Shown: positions 1 through 10,537 of the stretch, piece by piece
Numbering within the stretch: position 1 is the first letter of the stretch
Layout: each line of letters starts with the position of its first letter
Assembly (NCBI GenBank): GCA_032718475.1
Contig: JAUCBJ010000896.1
Location: 1 to 64,000 of the forward strand
Source: Nemertoderma westbladi
Lineage: Eukaryota; Xenacoelomorpha; Nemertodermatida; Nemertodermatidae
Reading direction: 5' to 3'
Length of the DNA: 64,000 bases
Made by a program: the position numbers and the translations under genes
The notes under the pieces: generated by a model
Databases searched by the model: none
What the model saw: the letters and a program-made list of their open reading frames with translations, nothing else
What the model was told of the DNA's origin: nothing

Positions 1-1253
1 AACGATATACTCTACCTTTACAAGCGTTTGTGGATAGCTTGATACGCGGTGAAGCTGATCCGACTATTACGGAGGACGATGGTCGTTATATCGAACCGCC
101 GATGTCCCAGGAACAACTTACGCGCGAAGCGGACTATAGAAAATTCAGCGCTCGCTATACGAATCGTAATGGTACGTATATGGACTTCTTAACTACCGGT
201 CATCCTACCGATTTACATGATACCGATGATGTAGAAACCGAAAGAGAAATGGTTTTATTCCAATATCATACTCAGAGGAATCGTAATGATAAACCGAGAA
301 TAGATCACGAAAATTCTATTCGTAACAGACTGGGAAGACGAACCAATATGTCTGGAATCTGAAGAGATTCAGCCTATCGCGCTCGGAACAACGACAACGA
401 TTACATCCTAGAATGGTATCAAGGTCCACAGTGTCTCACTGCGTACGATTATCGCCATGCCAACTATGTTTCTCGGCAACGTTGTCGGTTATGCGCATCG
501 AGAGACCATGTTACGCCCATGGACACAAACGTCCGCTGTTCCTATTTCCACGAACAACCGGCGATGGAAATTTATTGCGCGTATTGCAGATTTAATAATT
601 TGCATATTTTTGCGGTTTGCCCTCAATTTATGACTCAATGTCACCACTGTCAACTAAAGGGACACGCCAGTTTCGATTGCCCTTTTTAATCGCGATTTGG
701 AAAGCGTAGATGAAATGATCACACTACGTTACATTAGAGCTTGGGAAGCGAACGCTGATTTACATCGTGATTCGCGCCATCGCTATTATCCTGGACGCGC
801 TTACGAAGGAATTTATGCGTTCCATCCTTATCTATTCGCTTCTGTCGAACAGAAATCACGCATATCGAGTTACAGGAAGTATATCGACGGCCTTACGAGT
901 ACCAAGCCCGCGAACGCGAGTTGGAAAGAACCATTAAACCAAGGAAGTTTCTAACTGCCTATGGTCCACCCACGGCCCTCGTTCAGACCACTCGTAAAGG
1001 ACCCGTAAGAGCGGCTGTCTTGAAACGAGCTCTCAAAGCCGTTAGACCCCTCTCCCCGGACGTTGATGTCAATCAACCCAGTACTTCGACCGGCGGATAT
1101 ACCGATCGCAATCCCATACCTTCTGATGCAATCATATTGCACCCTTCACCCAGGAGTTATAGCCCTCCTCGTAAAGTGGCTCGCCCCAAAGAGAAAAGGA
1201 CTCTTGCTAGCTTCAAAAAACTGCGTAAACGCCGTCCGCGCAAGAAAGACTAA
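1..1253 (+). pseudogene. ORF3-like triple zinc-knuckle protein of a BEL-like element, 3' part, broken
   Basis: The reading frame enters from the left edge and stays open in one frame to 689 apart from a TGA at 360-362. That frame carries three clustered zinc-binding motifs at about 483-685. The second is C-x2-C-x5-H-x4-C, the third is C-x2-C-x4-H-x4-C, and six residues separate them. A frameshift near 690 leads to the 697-850 stretch and another near 850 leads to the final stretch ending at 1253. The C-terminus is strongly basic (RKRRPRKK type). Order and spacing match the zinc-knuckle genes at 27244-28713, 49669-51136 and 54163-55619, so this is inferred to be the downstream gene of another BEL-like element in the opposite orientation. 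Its pol, if present, lies left of the window. The lesions indicate a dead copy. The molecular function is unknown; nucleic-acid binding is inferred from the knuckles and basic tail. Confidence 0.6.
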
Positions 1254-2633
1254 CTGTTTAGAGTATTTTTATATTTTAGAAACTGTGATTTTGTATATTT
1301 TATAGACTTAAATCCCATTTTCTGGGAGCGGTGTAAAAGCTTTTGTGGGATAACTGATACGTTTGCCTTTGCTGGCCAGTTCCCCCCCAGGCGCTGGAAT
1401 ACTCTAAAAAGGTTTTCTGACTGTATATATATTCCCCTCGCCCGCAAGGTACCTTTACAGGTGTTTTAACGGACATAAAAATAATTCTGCTATATACGTG
1501 TTTTAGTGGACATGGTAAGGCAAAAAACCTGCAATGCACCAACTACCTTTCACAGCTTAGCCGTGATAATTCATATTACGACATCTAGCAGCTGGTTGCT
1601 GACATGGAAACAGCCATTAGATGCAAGGTTCTTTGTTTGGCTTGAGCCAATCAGAGCGATTTTTCCTGTCGACGTGTAGCTTTTAGTCGATCATAAGGAG
1701 AGTGTTCAGTCTTACTGTTTTTTCTTGATACTTTGTTGTTATTGCTGTCTAAGCCAGAAACACCGGCCTTTTAGTAAGAACTATAGTAAACTGCTTGAAT
1801 TATCGAAAGTATAAACTGTTACCTAATCTAACTAACTACCGATCAATTTAATCAATCTTAACTGCATTAATCATATTGCTTGTACTGTTATTTTACCGTC
1901 AGTTATTAATTGTACCTATTTGTTGATGGAAATATTGCTATTTGGATAATACGGATAAATCACCCAATTCCCAATTTTCTTGATAACACTACAGGTTAGA
2001 GAGACCGGCTATACATAACAATTGCGATTTATATTAATGTGGTGTGTATTGAATCCAATGTTATTTAGCAGACCCTACGTGAGTCAATTACTGCTCTCTT
2101 TATGTGTGATCAAATGTACTGACTGTCGGCAGAATAGTGTGTATGATCGTGATTGGTAACAAAGTATTTCCTAAAGAATACGCTTTATACTTTAATCATA
2201 AGCAGTATCGTTGCGTTTTAGTATAAGTCTTAGTTCTGTTTAAATAGATAAAGCGCCACGTCCTAAAGGAACTGTTAATATTTCCCGAAAGCCAATAATA
2301 TCTGTCAGAGATTAATTATTAACGATCTATCGAATAATACATTAGGTATACACTGCAACCTTACACTGTAATAATACAATTCAAGCATCCGAATTCAGTC
2401 TCCCGGGTGTAGATCCATCGGGTGAATGATCGCGCATGGGCTGACTTCGGCTAATGTTTTGCGTATTAGCATAAATTATTGTCGTATGCTAAAGTGGTTT
2501 TAATTAACTAAAAGACATATAAATTTTGGCAGGTTAAACTGCTAAAGGTCTTCAAAAGCGCGAACAAATACTATTTTGTTTATTATGTATGTGTGTGTGT
2601 TTAGCTGGTTTTTGGTGTAGTTAGTTTGATAAA
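1254..2633. other. noncoding, AT-rich; no gene recognised
   Basis: No open frame with recognisable motifs. It follows the ORF3-like gene and may be its 3' untranslated region and LTR, but I could not find a second LTR copy or a convincing polypurine tract. A CCAAT box near 1645 is the only promoter-like signal seen. Confidence 0.35.
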
Positions 2634-2689
2634 CATGTGTCCCGCATGGGTTAGTGTAGCTGATGAGCCAAATCCCGGCGAAACACATG
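2634..2689 (+). ncRNA. candidate type III hammerhead ribozyme
   Basis: The complete conserved core is visible: CTGATGA at 2660-2666, stem II GCC/GGC (2667-2669 with 2677-2679, 7-nt loop), and GAAA at 2680-2683. Stem III is six perfect pairs, CATGTG (2634-2639) with CACATG (2684-2689). The cleavage triplet is GTC (2639-2641). Stem I (2642-2659) is weak: C-G, a C/A mismatch, then G-U, C-G, A-U and U-G around a 6-nt loop. Hammerhead ribozymes are known in Penelope-like elements and retrozymes. No reverse transcriptase is visible near this one. Activity is uncertain because of stem I. Confidence 0.55.
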
Positions 2690-2726
2690 CAAAAATGTAA
2701 CCAATGTGATAATTTTACTTACAGTA

Positions 2727-2766
2727 TTTAAACAGGGTTGCGCTTTGTGTCCCTGCTTAAATAAAA
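2727..2766 (+). other. inverted repeat followed by AATAAA
   Basis: TTTAAACAGGG (2727-2737) and CCCTGCTTAAA (2751-2761) form an 11-bp stem with one mismatch and a 13-nt loop. AATAAA starts at 2760. It lies about 40 nt downstream of the hammerhead-like motif and could be the 3' end signal of the same unit. This is inference. Confidence 0.4.
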
Positions 2767-2940
2767 CGATGGCTACTGTACTTACGGTTGAACAGATAGG
2801 AACATGTTGTTTCTCTGTTTCCAAATAATTTTACTTGCTTGATATTGGTCTGTCAAAAACATAATTCGTTCAACTCAAAATTATATTTAAGAGACCGGAT
2901 CATGCTGAACATGGTTGTATAAATTGCCTTCCTATTATTT

Positions 2941-2998
2941 TATTTTTATTATATATACACATATATAATATACACATATATAATATATATATAGTGGG
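2941..2998. repeat. AT-rich microsatellite
   Basis: Alternating TATA and TACACA runs, simple sequence. Confidence 0.8.
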
Positions 2999-3232
2999 AT
3001 GTTATAAACGTCTGCCACAACATTTAAAAAATGTCCATGGTTTCAGTATTCAAAACTTAGAATCGGCTGATTGAAATAAACGATACGCCTACTGACGGAC
3101 AAACCGACAGTAAAACGGACAGACAGCCATATCTCCAGAAGTAAGACAGACCTTGCTAAACGTATTTTGAATTTTGGAATCTTGATAAAATCTGCTCTAG
3201 ATGAAATATAAAAAATTTAATTAGCGCTAACC

Positions 3233-3261
3233 ACCCCCCCCCCCCCCTCCCCCCCCCCCTA
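3233..3261. repeat. poly-C tract
   Basis: Two long C runs split by a T. Similar C tracts occur at about 19256-19272 and 20652-20667, again after AT-rich repeat sequence. Confidence 0.85.
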
Positions 3262-3389
3262 AGTAAAAACCGTAGCGGCAGGCATGCAAGGACCGATTGC
3301 AATGACAATCACTAGTCCATTGTTCAGGTTGTGTAATATAATAACATAGGCATGTTGTTATATTAATTATCATTCAGTTATTTGTACCC

Positions 3390-3760
3390 CCTGGAGCACA
3401 AAAAAAAACAAGTGGGACCGGTAGTGGAAATATGATAATGAACAATCACCACAAAATCAAATTGTATTTATGACCATGAGTTTTTGGGATGCTGATCACG
3501 AACATGGCACTGAAAAATGTCCTACCTTGTTGATAACGGCTTTTTTAGATACGTGTCAATGTGCGGCACGAAAAATACAAGTCGGACAAATTTGAAAAAA
3601 TTAAAAATCATTTCCAAATCAACATTATTATTACTTTGGATTTACGGAGATTCTGATCACGAATAAGACACTCAAAAATATTGTATTATCCAACCAAATT
3701 TGATTTTTCCCGTTTGAAATTTCAACTGGCTTGTTTTTTTCGTCCCACCAAACAAATACC
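3390..3760. repeat. diverged ~160-bp repeat, about two units
   Basis: The phrase GCTGATCACGAACATGGCAC near 3490 recurs, diverged, about 161 bp later. Units contain CACGAAAAATACAAGT. The same words recur with a ~162-bp period at 18230-19060, so the two loci are one repeat family. Confidence 0.55.
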
Positions 3761-3796
3761 AAAAATTACAGTTGCGTTACCACGAATGATTTTTAA

Positions 3797-4252
3797 CGAG
3801 ATGAATCTGGTATGCAATTCAATGAAACCAAAACAAAATTTATTGTAATTAGTGGGAGTGAATCCGACAGGGTAGAGTTCCGTATTGATGGAATCGCGAT
3901 ATTAAACTGCGACAAATATATTTACCTAGGATCGTTGTTTACACAAGATGAAAAATCTCGACTGTATTGAAACTGCATTCTAAATTCTGTTAGCCGAATT
4001 CGAGTTCGGCTAACAAGTTTGCTATTTTTTGTTCTCGTAATACAACTATGCCTTTTTACTTAAAACTACAAGTTTTTGAAGCCGCTGTACTTATTGCCTC
4101 TATTTTATATGCGTCCGAAGGTTGCCTCTCAAATAATACACGTGTAATACTAAAGGTTTATAGTCGTATGGTTAGGTCATTGTTATCAGTGCGAGTTCAG
4201 ACACCTATAGATATTTGTCTAATCGAATCGGGTATTAAACCATTGAATTACG
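3797..4252 (+). pseudogene. non-LTR retrotransposon (LINE) fragment, RT C-terminal part
   Basis: The translation from 3797 matches the end of a LINE reverse transcriptase: a GMQFNETKTKFIVI strand and a YIYLGSLFTQD strand. Frames are broken at about 3965-4047, and the frame at 4048-4252 continues with the KLQVFEAAVLIASILYASEG helix typical of the thumb region. The reading is cut at 4253 by a TIR element. Further pieces of what looks like the same LINE are at 7587-7676 and 13155-13517. No intact product is possible. Confidence 0.7.
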
Positions 4253-4764
4253 AGAAAGGCATTTCCTAAAGGAAATGCAACCACGAAGCTAAGGAAAATT
4301 AAACAAACGGCCACAATTTGGTTCGTTGCTTAGCCTAGTTTAGTAGCATTTGCCAATAAATAACTTCTATTCCCATGGAAACTAGAGTTCTCTGGAACTG
4401 TTGCTTTCACCTTTGAAAAAAAATTCAGTACAGATTGTGGTTCAGATAACACATATACTGAGTTTCAGAAAATATTGTAGTTTATGTCCAAATTACCGAT
4501 TTTCTATCAAAATGCATCTGTTTGCATTGGTTGTCATGGAAACTGAAAAATAGAACAATGTAATTCGGATGCAGAATAAGTCATATAGTGGGGGTAGGGG
4601 TTAGTTCCAAGTCATAATACGATTAACTTGTGCTTCAAGTTATCATTTTATAAATTTTAATTAAATAAATTGGAGATGAGCTGTTGCAACTGTAATTAAA
4701 GGTGTAATATTATGGGTTTGTTCAGAAGTGGAAAAAATTAGAGCGCGTCACCGGGGGTTGAACC

Positions 4765-4810
4765 AGCGCTATACGTACGTTTCGGCCTAACAGGCCTCAT
4801 CAGTAGCGCT
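4765..4810 (-). ncRNA. type I hammerhead ribozyme, unit 1
   Basis: Stem I is AGCGCTA (4804-4810) with TAGCGCT (4765-4771), seven perfect pairs. The core CTGATGA is at 4797-4803. Stem II is GGCC/GGCC with loop TGTTA. GAAA is at 4780-4783. Stem III is only CG/CG (4774-4779). The cleavage triplet is GTA, with the cut predicted between 4772 and 4771. A very short stem III is typical of metazoan type I hammerheads, which often need dimerisation. Confidence 0.88.
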
Positions 4811-5106
4811 AACCAGCTCAGCCACTAGCCCCTGACACTCACAGTCCCACCTAATCCACTTCTATTGAACGGGCAGTCTTAAATTGCATATATTCTATCT
4901 CTAACAGTGGACCTACCGGCCTCAAGTATGCTAGAGTGAAACAGGAGGGAAGTACAAATAAATAAATATTCAGCTCGAGTATTGCTGCCAGGTGATATTA
5001 ATTAAATAAATTGGAGATGAGCTGTTGCAACTGTAATTAAAGGTGTAATATTATGGGTTTGTTCAGAAGTGGAAAAATGAGAAAGCGCGTCATCGGGGGT
5101 TGAACC

Positions 5107-5152
5107 AGCGTTATACGCACGTTTCGGCCTAACAGGCCTCATCAGTAGCGCT
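5107..5152 (-). ncRNA. type I hammerhead ribozyme, unit 2
   Basis: Same core as unit 1. Stem I has one C/A mismatch and the stem III loop is TG instead of TA. Probably weaker, but all catalytic positions are kept. Confidence 0.8.
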
Positions 5153-5447
5153 AACCAGCTCAGCCACTAGCCCCTGACACTCACAGTCCCACCTAATCCA
5201 CTTCTATTGAACGGGCAGTCTTAAGTTGCATAAATTCTATCTCTAACAGTGGACCTACCGGCCTCAAGTATGCTAGAGTGAAACAGGAGGGAAGTACAAA
5301 TAAATAAATATTCAGCTCGAGTATTGCTGACAGGTGATATTAATTAAATAAATTGGAGATGAGCTGTTGCAACTGTAATTAAGGGTGTAATATTATGGGT
5401 TTGTTCAGAAGTGGAAAAAATGAGAGCGCGTCACCGGGGGTTGAACC

Positions 5448-5493
5448 AGCGCTATACGTACGTTTCGGCCTAACAGGCCTCATCAGTAGCGCT
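5448..5493 (-). ncRNA. type I hammerhead ribozyme, unit 3
   Basis: Identical to unit 1 in core and stems. Confidence 0.88.
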
Positions 5494-5787
5494 AACCAGC
5501 TCAGCCACTAGCCCCTGACACTCACAGTCCCACCTAATCCACTTCTATTGAACGGGCAGTCTTAAGTTGCATAAATTATATCTCTAACAGTGGACCTACC
5601 GGCCTCAAGTATGCTAGAGTGAAACAGGAGGGAAGTACAAATAAATAAATATTCAGCTCGAGTATTGCTGCCAGGTGATATTAATTAAATAAATTGGAGA
5701 TGAGCTGTTGCAACTGTAATTAAGGGTGTAATATTATGGGTTTGTTCAGAAGTGGAAAAAATGAGAGCGCGTCACGGGGGTTGAACC

Positions 5788-5828
5788 AGCGCTATACGTA
5801 CGTTTCAGCCTAAAAGGCCTCATCAGTA
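5788..5828 (-). ncRNA. defective hammerhead ribozyme, unit 4
   Basis: The core CTGATGA and GAAA remain, but the 5' strand of stem I is lost at the array boundary near 5828 and stem II has changes. The A box is also missing. Probably inactive. Confidence 0.65.
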
Positions 5829-6320
5829 AGTGATGCAGAATAAGTTATATAGTGGGGGTAGGGATTGGTCCCAAGTCATAACACCTTGCCCGTAGGCCTC
5901 AAATTAACATTTTATAAATTTTAACATCTGTTTATCCCGGTTGCCAAGGTAACTGGATTTTATATTTAGCCTCAATCGGATCTGCTATGGACCTTATAGT
6001 TGTGTTGCAAAACCCCAAGTTTATATCTATTATAGTTTTCCTACAAATAGAGTTATAAATATTGACTTGAAATACATAGACTTTTTTTGAAGTCCGTTGC
6101 CATGGAAACCAGATTTTTCCTGGATATGAGACCCGGCCCAAAAGATGCGCCTCGCCGAGTAGTATATACATGCAAAATTTCAGGGTACTTTTAAAGGCTA
6201 GTTTTTTCCGGAATCAAAAAAAAACAAATCTGCCCCATACAAGTAAAATAGCCCACTATGAATACACCATCTCAGCTAAGGAAAATCTTTCTTAGCGAAA
6301 GTAGTTGATTTTCCTTAACA

Positions 6321-7586
6321 AGAAAGGCATTTCCTAAAGGAAATGCAACCACGAAGCTAAGGAAAATTAAACAAACCGCCACAATTAGTTTGTTGCTTAG
6401 CCTAGTTTAGTAGCATTTGACAATAATTAACTTCTATTCCCATGGAAACTAGAGTTCTGTGGAACTGTTGTTTTAACCTTTGAAAAAAGATTCAGTACAG
6501 ATTGTGGTTCAGATAACACATATACAAAGTTTCAGAAAATATTGTAGTTTATGTCCAAATTACCGATTTTCTATCAAAATGCATCTGTTTGTAGTGGTTG
6601 TCATGGAAACTGAAAAATAGAACAATGTAATTCGGATGCAGAATAAGTCATATAGTGGGGGTAGGTGTTGGTCCCAAGTCTTAATAGTATTAACTTGTGC
6701 TTCAAATTATCATTTTATAAATTTTAACATCTGTTTAGTCTTGTTGCTATGGTGACTGGAATTTCTAATTAACCTCGAACGGCTTGGATATGAACCTTAT
6801 AGTTGAGTTGAGAAACCCCAAGTTTATATCTATTGCGGTTTTTCTACAAATAGAGTTATGAATATAGACTTGAATGATATAATCTGTAATAAACTCCAGT
6901 TACCACGGTAACTAGATATTTCTGGAATGATTTGAGTTTCACTAAAAGTTCCAACTAGTGGTCCAGATAACACATACCCAGTTTTGTAAAATTTTATCGT
7001 GAAGTCTATGTCCAAATGAATAAGTTTTGAATAAAAACATCTGTTTTCAGCGGTTGTCATGGTAACTGAAAAATAGAACAATGTAATTCGGATGCAGAAT
7101 AAGTTATATAGTGGGGGTAGGGGTTGGCCCCAAGTCATAACACCTTGCCCTTAGGCCTCAAATTAACATTTTATAAATTTTAACATCTGTTTATCCCGGT
7201 TGCCAAGGTAACTGGATTTTCTATTTAGCTTCAATCGGATCTGCTATGGACCTTATAGTTGTGTTGCGAAACCCCAAGTTTATATCTATTATAGTTTTCC
7301 TACAAATAGAGTTATAAATATTGACTTGAAATACATAGACTTTTTTTGAAGTCCGTTGCCATGGAAACCAGATTTTTCCTGCATATGAGACCCGGCCCAA
7401 AAGATGCGCCTCGTCGAGTAGTATATACATGCAAAATTTCAGGGTACTTTTAAAGGCTAGTTTTTTCACCGGTCAAAAAAAACCAAATCTGCCTCACACA
7501 AGTAAAATAGCCCACTATGAATAGACCATCTCAGCTAAGGAAAATCTTTCTTAGCGAAAGTAGTTGATTTTCCTTAGCTTCGTGGA
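6321..7586 (+). mobile_element. TIR repeat element e2, complete
   Basis: Length 1266 bp. The left end is a hairpin plus CCACGAAGCTAAGGAAAAT. The right end is the inverse, ATTTTCCTTAGCTTCGTGG. The interior is seven diverged units of 144-159 bp. Each is centred on an X-box-like palindrome (GTTRYCAYGGWAAC type), near 6439, 6597, 6741, 6897, 7052, 7196 and 7355. No transposase. This is the best reference copy of the family, probably a non-autonomous DNA transposon. Confidence 0.65.
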
Positions 7587-7676
7587 CTTCGTGGATCGTA
7601 TTACTGTAGCACGGAAGAAATTTATATCGAAGATGCTTAAAAACCATGATAGTGAACTTCCCTTTTGTAAAGTACT
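7587..7676 (+). pseudogene. LINE fragment, continuation
   Basis: The translation (FVDRITVARKKFISKMLKN and onward) fits a segment between the RT thumb and the C-terminal zinc domain of LINEs. It is flanked on both sides by TIR elements, consistent with two insertions into one LINE. Confidence 0.5.
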
Positions 7677-8894
7677 AGAAAGGCATTTCCTAAAGGAAAT
7701 GCAACCACGAAGCTAAGGAAAATTAAACAAACGGCCACAATTTGGTTCGTTGCTTAGCCTAGTTTAGTAGCATTTGCCAATAAATAACTTCTATTCCCAT
7801 GGAAACTAGAGTTCTCTGGAACTGTTGGTTTTACCTTTGAAAAAAGATTCAGTCCAGATTGTTTTTCAGATAACACATCGAGTTTCAGAAAATATTGTAG
7901 TTTATGTCCAAATTACAGATTTTCTATCAAAATGCATCTGTTTGCAGTGGTTGTCATGGAAACTGAAAAATAGAACAATGTAATTCGGATGCAGAATAAG
8001 TCATATAGTGGGGGTAGGTGTTGGTCCCAAGTCATAATACTATTAAATTGTGCTTCAAATTATCATTTTATTAATTTTAACATCTGTTTACTCTTGTTGC
8101 TATGGTAAATGGATTTTCTAATTAACTTCGAACGGCTTGTATATGGACCTTATAGATGAGTTACAAAACCCCAAGTTTATATATATTACAGTTTTGCTAG
8201 AAATAGAGTTATCAATATAGACTTGAATGATATAGAGTTTAATAAACTACAGTTACCATGGTAACTAAATTTCTGGAATGATTTAAGTTTCACTAAAAGT
8301 TCCAACTAGTGGTGCAGATAACACATACCCAGTTTTGTAAAATTTTATCGCGAAGTCTATGTCCAAATGAATAATTTTTGTATAAAAACATCTGTTTTCG
8401 GCTGTTGTCATGGTAACTGAAAAATAGAACAATGTAATTCGGATGCAGAATAAGTTATATAGTGGGGGTAGGGGTTGGTCTCAAGTCATAACACCTTGCC
8501 CTTAGGCCTCAAATTATCATTTTATAAATTTTAACATCTGTTTATCCCGGTTGCCAACGTAACTGGATTTTCTATTTAGCCTCAATCGGATCTGCTATGG
8601 ACCTTATAGTTGTGTTGCAAAACCCCAAGTTTAAATCTATTATAGTTTTCCTACAAATAGAGTTATAAATATTGACTTGAAATACATAGACTTTTTTTGA
8701 AGTCCGTTGCCATGGAAACCAGATTTTTCCTGGATATGAGACCCGGCCCAAAAGATGCGCCTCGCCGAGTAGTATATACATGCAAAATTTCAGGGTACTT
8801 TTAAAGGCTAGTTTTTTCGCCTATCAAAAAACCCCAAATCTGCCTCACACAAGTAAAATAGCCCACTATGAATAGACCATCTCAGCTAAGGAAA
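7677..8894 (+). mobile_element. TIR repeat element e3, right end lost at duplication junction
   Basis: Same left end as e2 and the same interior X-box-like units, including a perfect GTTACCATGGTAAC at 8252-8265. The right end stops at the junction with the second copy of the 4217-bp duplication. Confidence 0.6.
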
Positions 8895-8981
8895 CTGTAA
8901 TTGTAACTGTAATTAAAGGTGTAATATTATGGGTTTGTTCAGAAGTGGAAAAAATTAGAGCGCGTCACCGGGGGTTGAACC

Positions 8982-9027
8982 AGCGCTATACGTACGTTTC
9001 GGCCTAACAGGCCTCATCAGTAGCGCT
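8982..9027 (-). ncRNA. type I hammerhead ribozyme, array 2 unit 1
   Basis: Identical in core and stems to 4765-4810. Confidence 0.86.
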
Positions 9028-9323
9028 AACCAGCTCAGCCACTAGCCCCTGACACTCACAGTCCCACCTAATCCACTTCTATTGAACGGGCAGTCTTAAA
9101 TTGCATATATTCTATCTCTAACAGTGGACCTACCGGCCTCAAGTATGCTAGAGTGAAACAGGAGGGAAGTACAAATAAATAAATATTCAGCTCGAGTATT
9201 GCTGACAGGTGATATTAATTAAATAAATTGGAGATGAGCTGTTGCAACTGTAATTAAAGGTGTAATATTATGGGTTTGTTCAGAAGTGGAAAAATGAGAA
9301 AGCGCGTCATCGGGGGTTGAACC

Positions 9324-9369
9324 AGCGTTATACGCACGTTTCGGCCTAACAGGCCTCATCAGTAGCGCT
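9324..9369 (-). ncRNA. type I hammerhead ribozyme, array 2 unit 2
   Basis: Same variant as 5107-5152, with one stem I mismatch. Confidence 0.78.
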
Positions 9370-9664
9370 AACCAGCTCAGCCACTAGCCCCTGACACTCA
9401 CAGTCCCACCTAATCCACTTCTATTGAACGGGCAGTCTTAAGTTGCATAAATTCTATCTCTAACAGTGGACCTACCGGCCTCAAGTATGCTAGAGTGAAA
9501 CAGGAGGGAAGTACAAATAAATAAATATTCAGCTCGAGTATTGCTGACAGGTGATATTAATTAAATAAATTGGAGATGAGCTGTTGCAACTGTAATTAAG
9601 GGTGTAATATTATGGGTTTGTTCAGAAGTGGAAAAAATGAGAGCGCGTCACCGGGGGTTGAACC

Positions 9665-9710
9665 AGCGCTATACGTACGTTTCGGCCTAACAGGCCTCAT
9701 CAGTAGCGCT
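9665..9710 (-). ncRNA. type I hammerhead ribozyme, array 2 unit 3
   Basis: Identical in core and stems to 5448-5493. Confidence 0.86.
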
Positions 9711-10004
9711 AACCAGCTCAGCCACTAGCCCCTGACACTCACAGTCCCACCTAATCCACTTCTATTGAACGGGCAGTCTTAAGTTGCATAAATTATATCT
9801 CTAACAGTGGACCTACCGGCCTCAAGTATGCTAGAGTGAAACAGGAGGGAAGTACAAATAAATAAATATTCAGCTCGAGTATTGCTGACAGGTGATATTA
9901 ATTAAATAAATTGGAGATGAGCTGTTGCAACTGTAATTAAGGGTGTAATATTATGGGTTTGTTCAGAAGTGGAAAAAATGAGAGCGCGTCACGGGGGTTG
10001 AACC

Positions 10005-10045
10005 AGCGCTATACGTACGTTTCAGCCTAAAAGGCCTCATCAGTA
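10005..10045 (-). ncRNA. defective hammerhead ribozyme, array 2 unit 4
   Basis: Truncated like 5788-5828, with stem I 5' strand and A box missing. Confidence 0.62.
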
Positions 10046-10046
10046 A

Positions 10047-10537
10047 GTGATGCAGAATAAGTTATATAGTGGGGGTAGGGATTGGTCCCAAGTCATAACA
10101 CCTTGCCCGTAGGCCTCAAATTAACATTTTATAAATTTTAACATCTGTTTATCCCGGTTGCCAAGGTAACTGGATTTTATATTTAGCCTCAATCGGATCT
10201 GCTATGGACCTTATAGTTGTGTTGCAAAACCCCAAGTTTATATCTATTATAGTTTTCCTACAAATAGAGTTATAAATATTGACTTGAAATACATAGACTT
10301 TTTTTGAAGTCCGTTGCCATGGAAACCAGATTTTTCCTGGATATGAGACCCGGCCCAAAAGATGCGCCTCGCCGAGTAGTATATACATGCAAAATTTCAG
10401 GGTACTTTTAAAGGCTAGTTTTTTCCGGAATCAAAAAAAAACAAATCTGCCCCATACAAGTAAAATAGCCCACTATGAATACACCATCTCAGCTAAGGAA
10501 AATCTTTCTTAGCGAAAGTAGTTGATTTTCCTTAACA
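10047..10537 (+). mobile_element. right part of TIR element e1, duplicated copy
   Basis: Duplicate of 5830-6320. Confidence 0.6.

Larger units (their letters stand above)
4661..5829 (-). repeat. tandem array of a 341-bp tRNA-like hammerhead repeat, three full plus one partial unit
   Basis: Units begin TTAAATAAATTGGAG at 4661, 5002, 5344 and 5685, so the period is 341-342 bp. On the minus strand each full unit has a Pol III A box (TGGCTGAGCTGG, 4813-4824 in unit 1) and a B box (GGTTCAACCCC, 4754-4764 in unit 1). A hammerhead ribozyme fills the gap between them. The last unit stops within ribozyme stem I. Self-cleavage of a tandem transcript would give ~341-nt monomers. The type of element is inferred to be a SINE-like or retrozyme-like noncoding retroelement. 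Confidence 0.8.
4253..6320 (+). mobile_element. TIR repeat element e1, split by a hammerhead repeat array
   Basis: The left end has the perfect hairpin GCATTTCCTAAAGGAAATGC followed by the terminal repeat CCACGAAGCTAAGGAAAAT. The right end, near 6315, is the inverse with its last bases missing, and it abuts e2 directly. The hammerhead array at 4661-5829 replaces the centre of the element. No coding capacity. Short open frames here are repeat translations. Confidence 0.65.
8905..10046 (-). repeat. second hammerhead repeat array
   Basis: Duplicate of the 4661-5829 array, lacking the first ~27 bp. It again has three complete tRNA-like hammerhead units and one truncated unit. Confidence 0.8.

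Noticed and set aside
4661-10046. CRISPR-like array
   Set aside because: Units are 341 bp without unique spacers, and the genome is eukaryotic.
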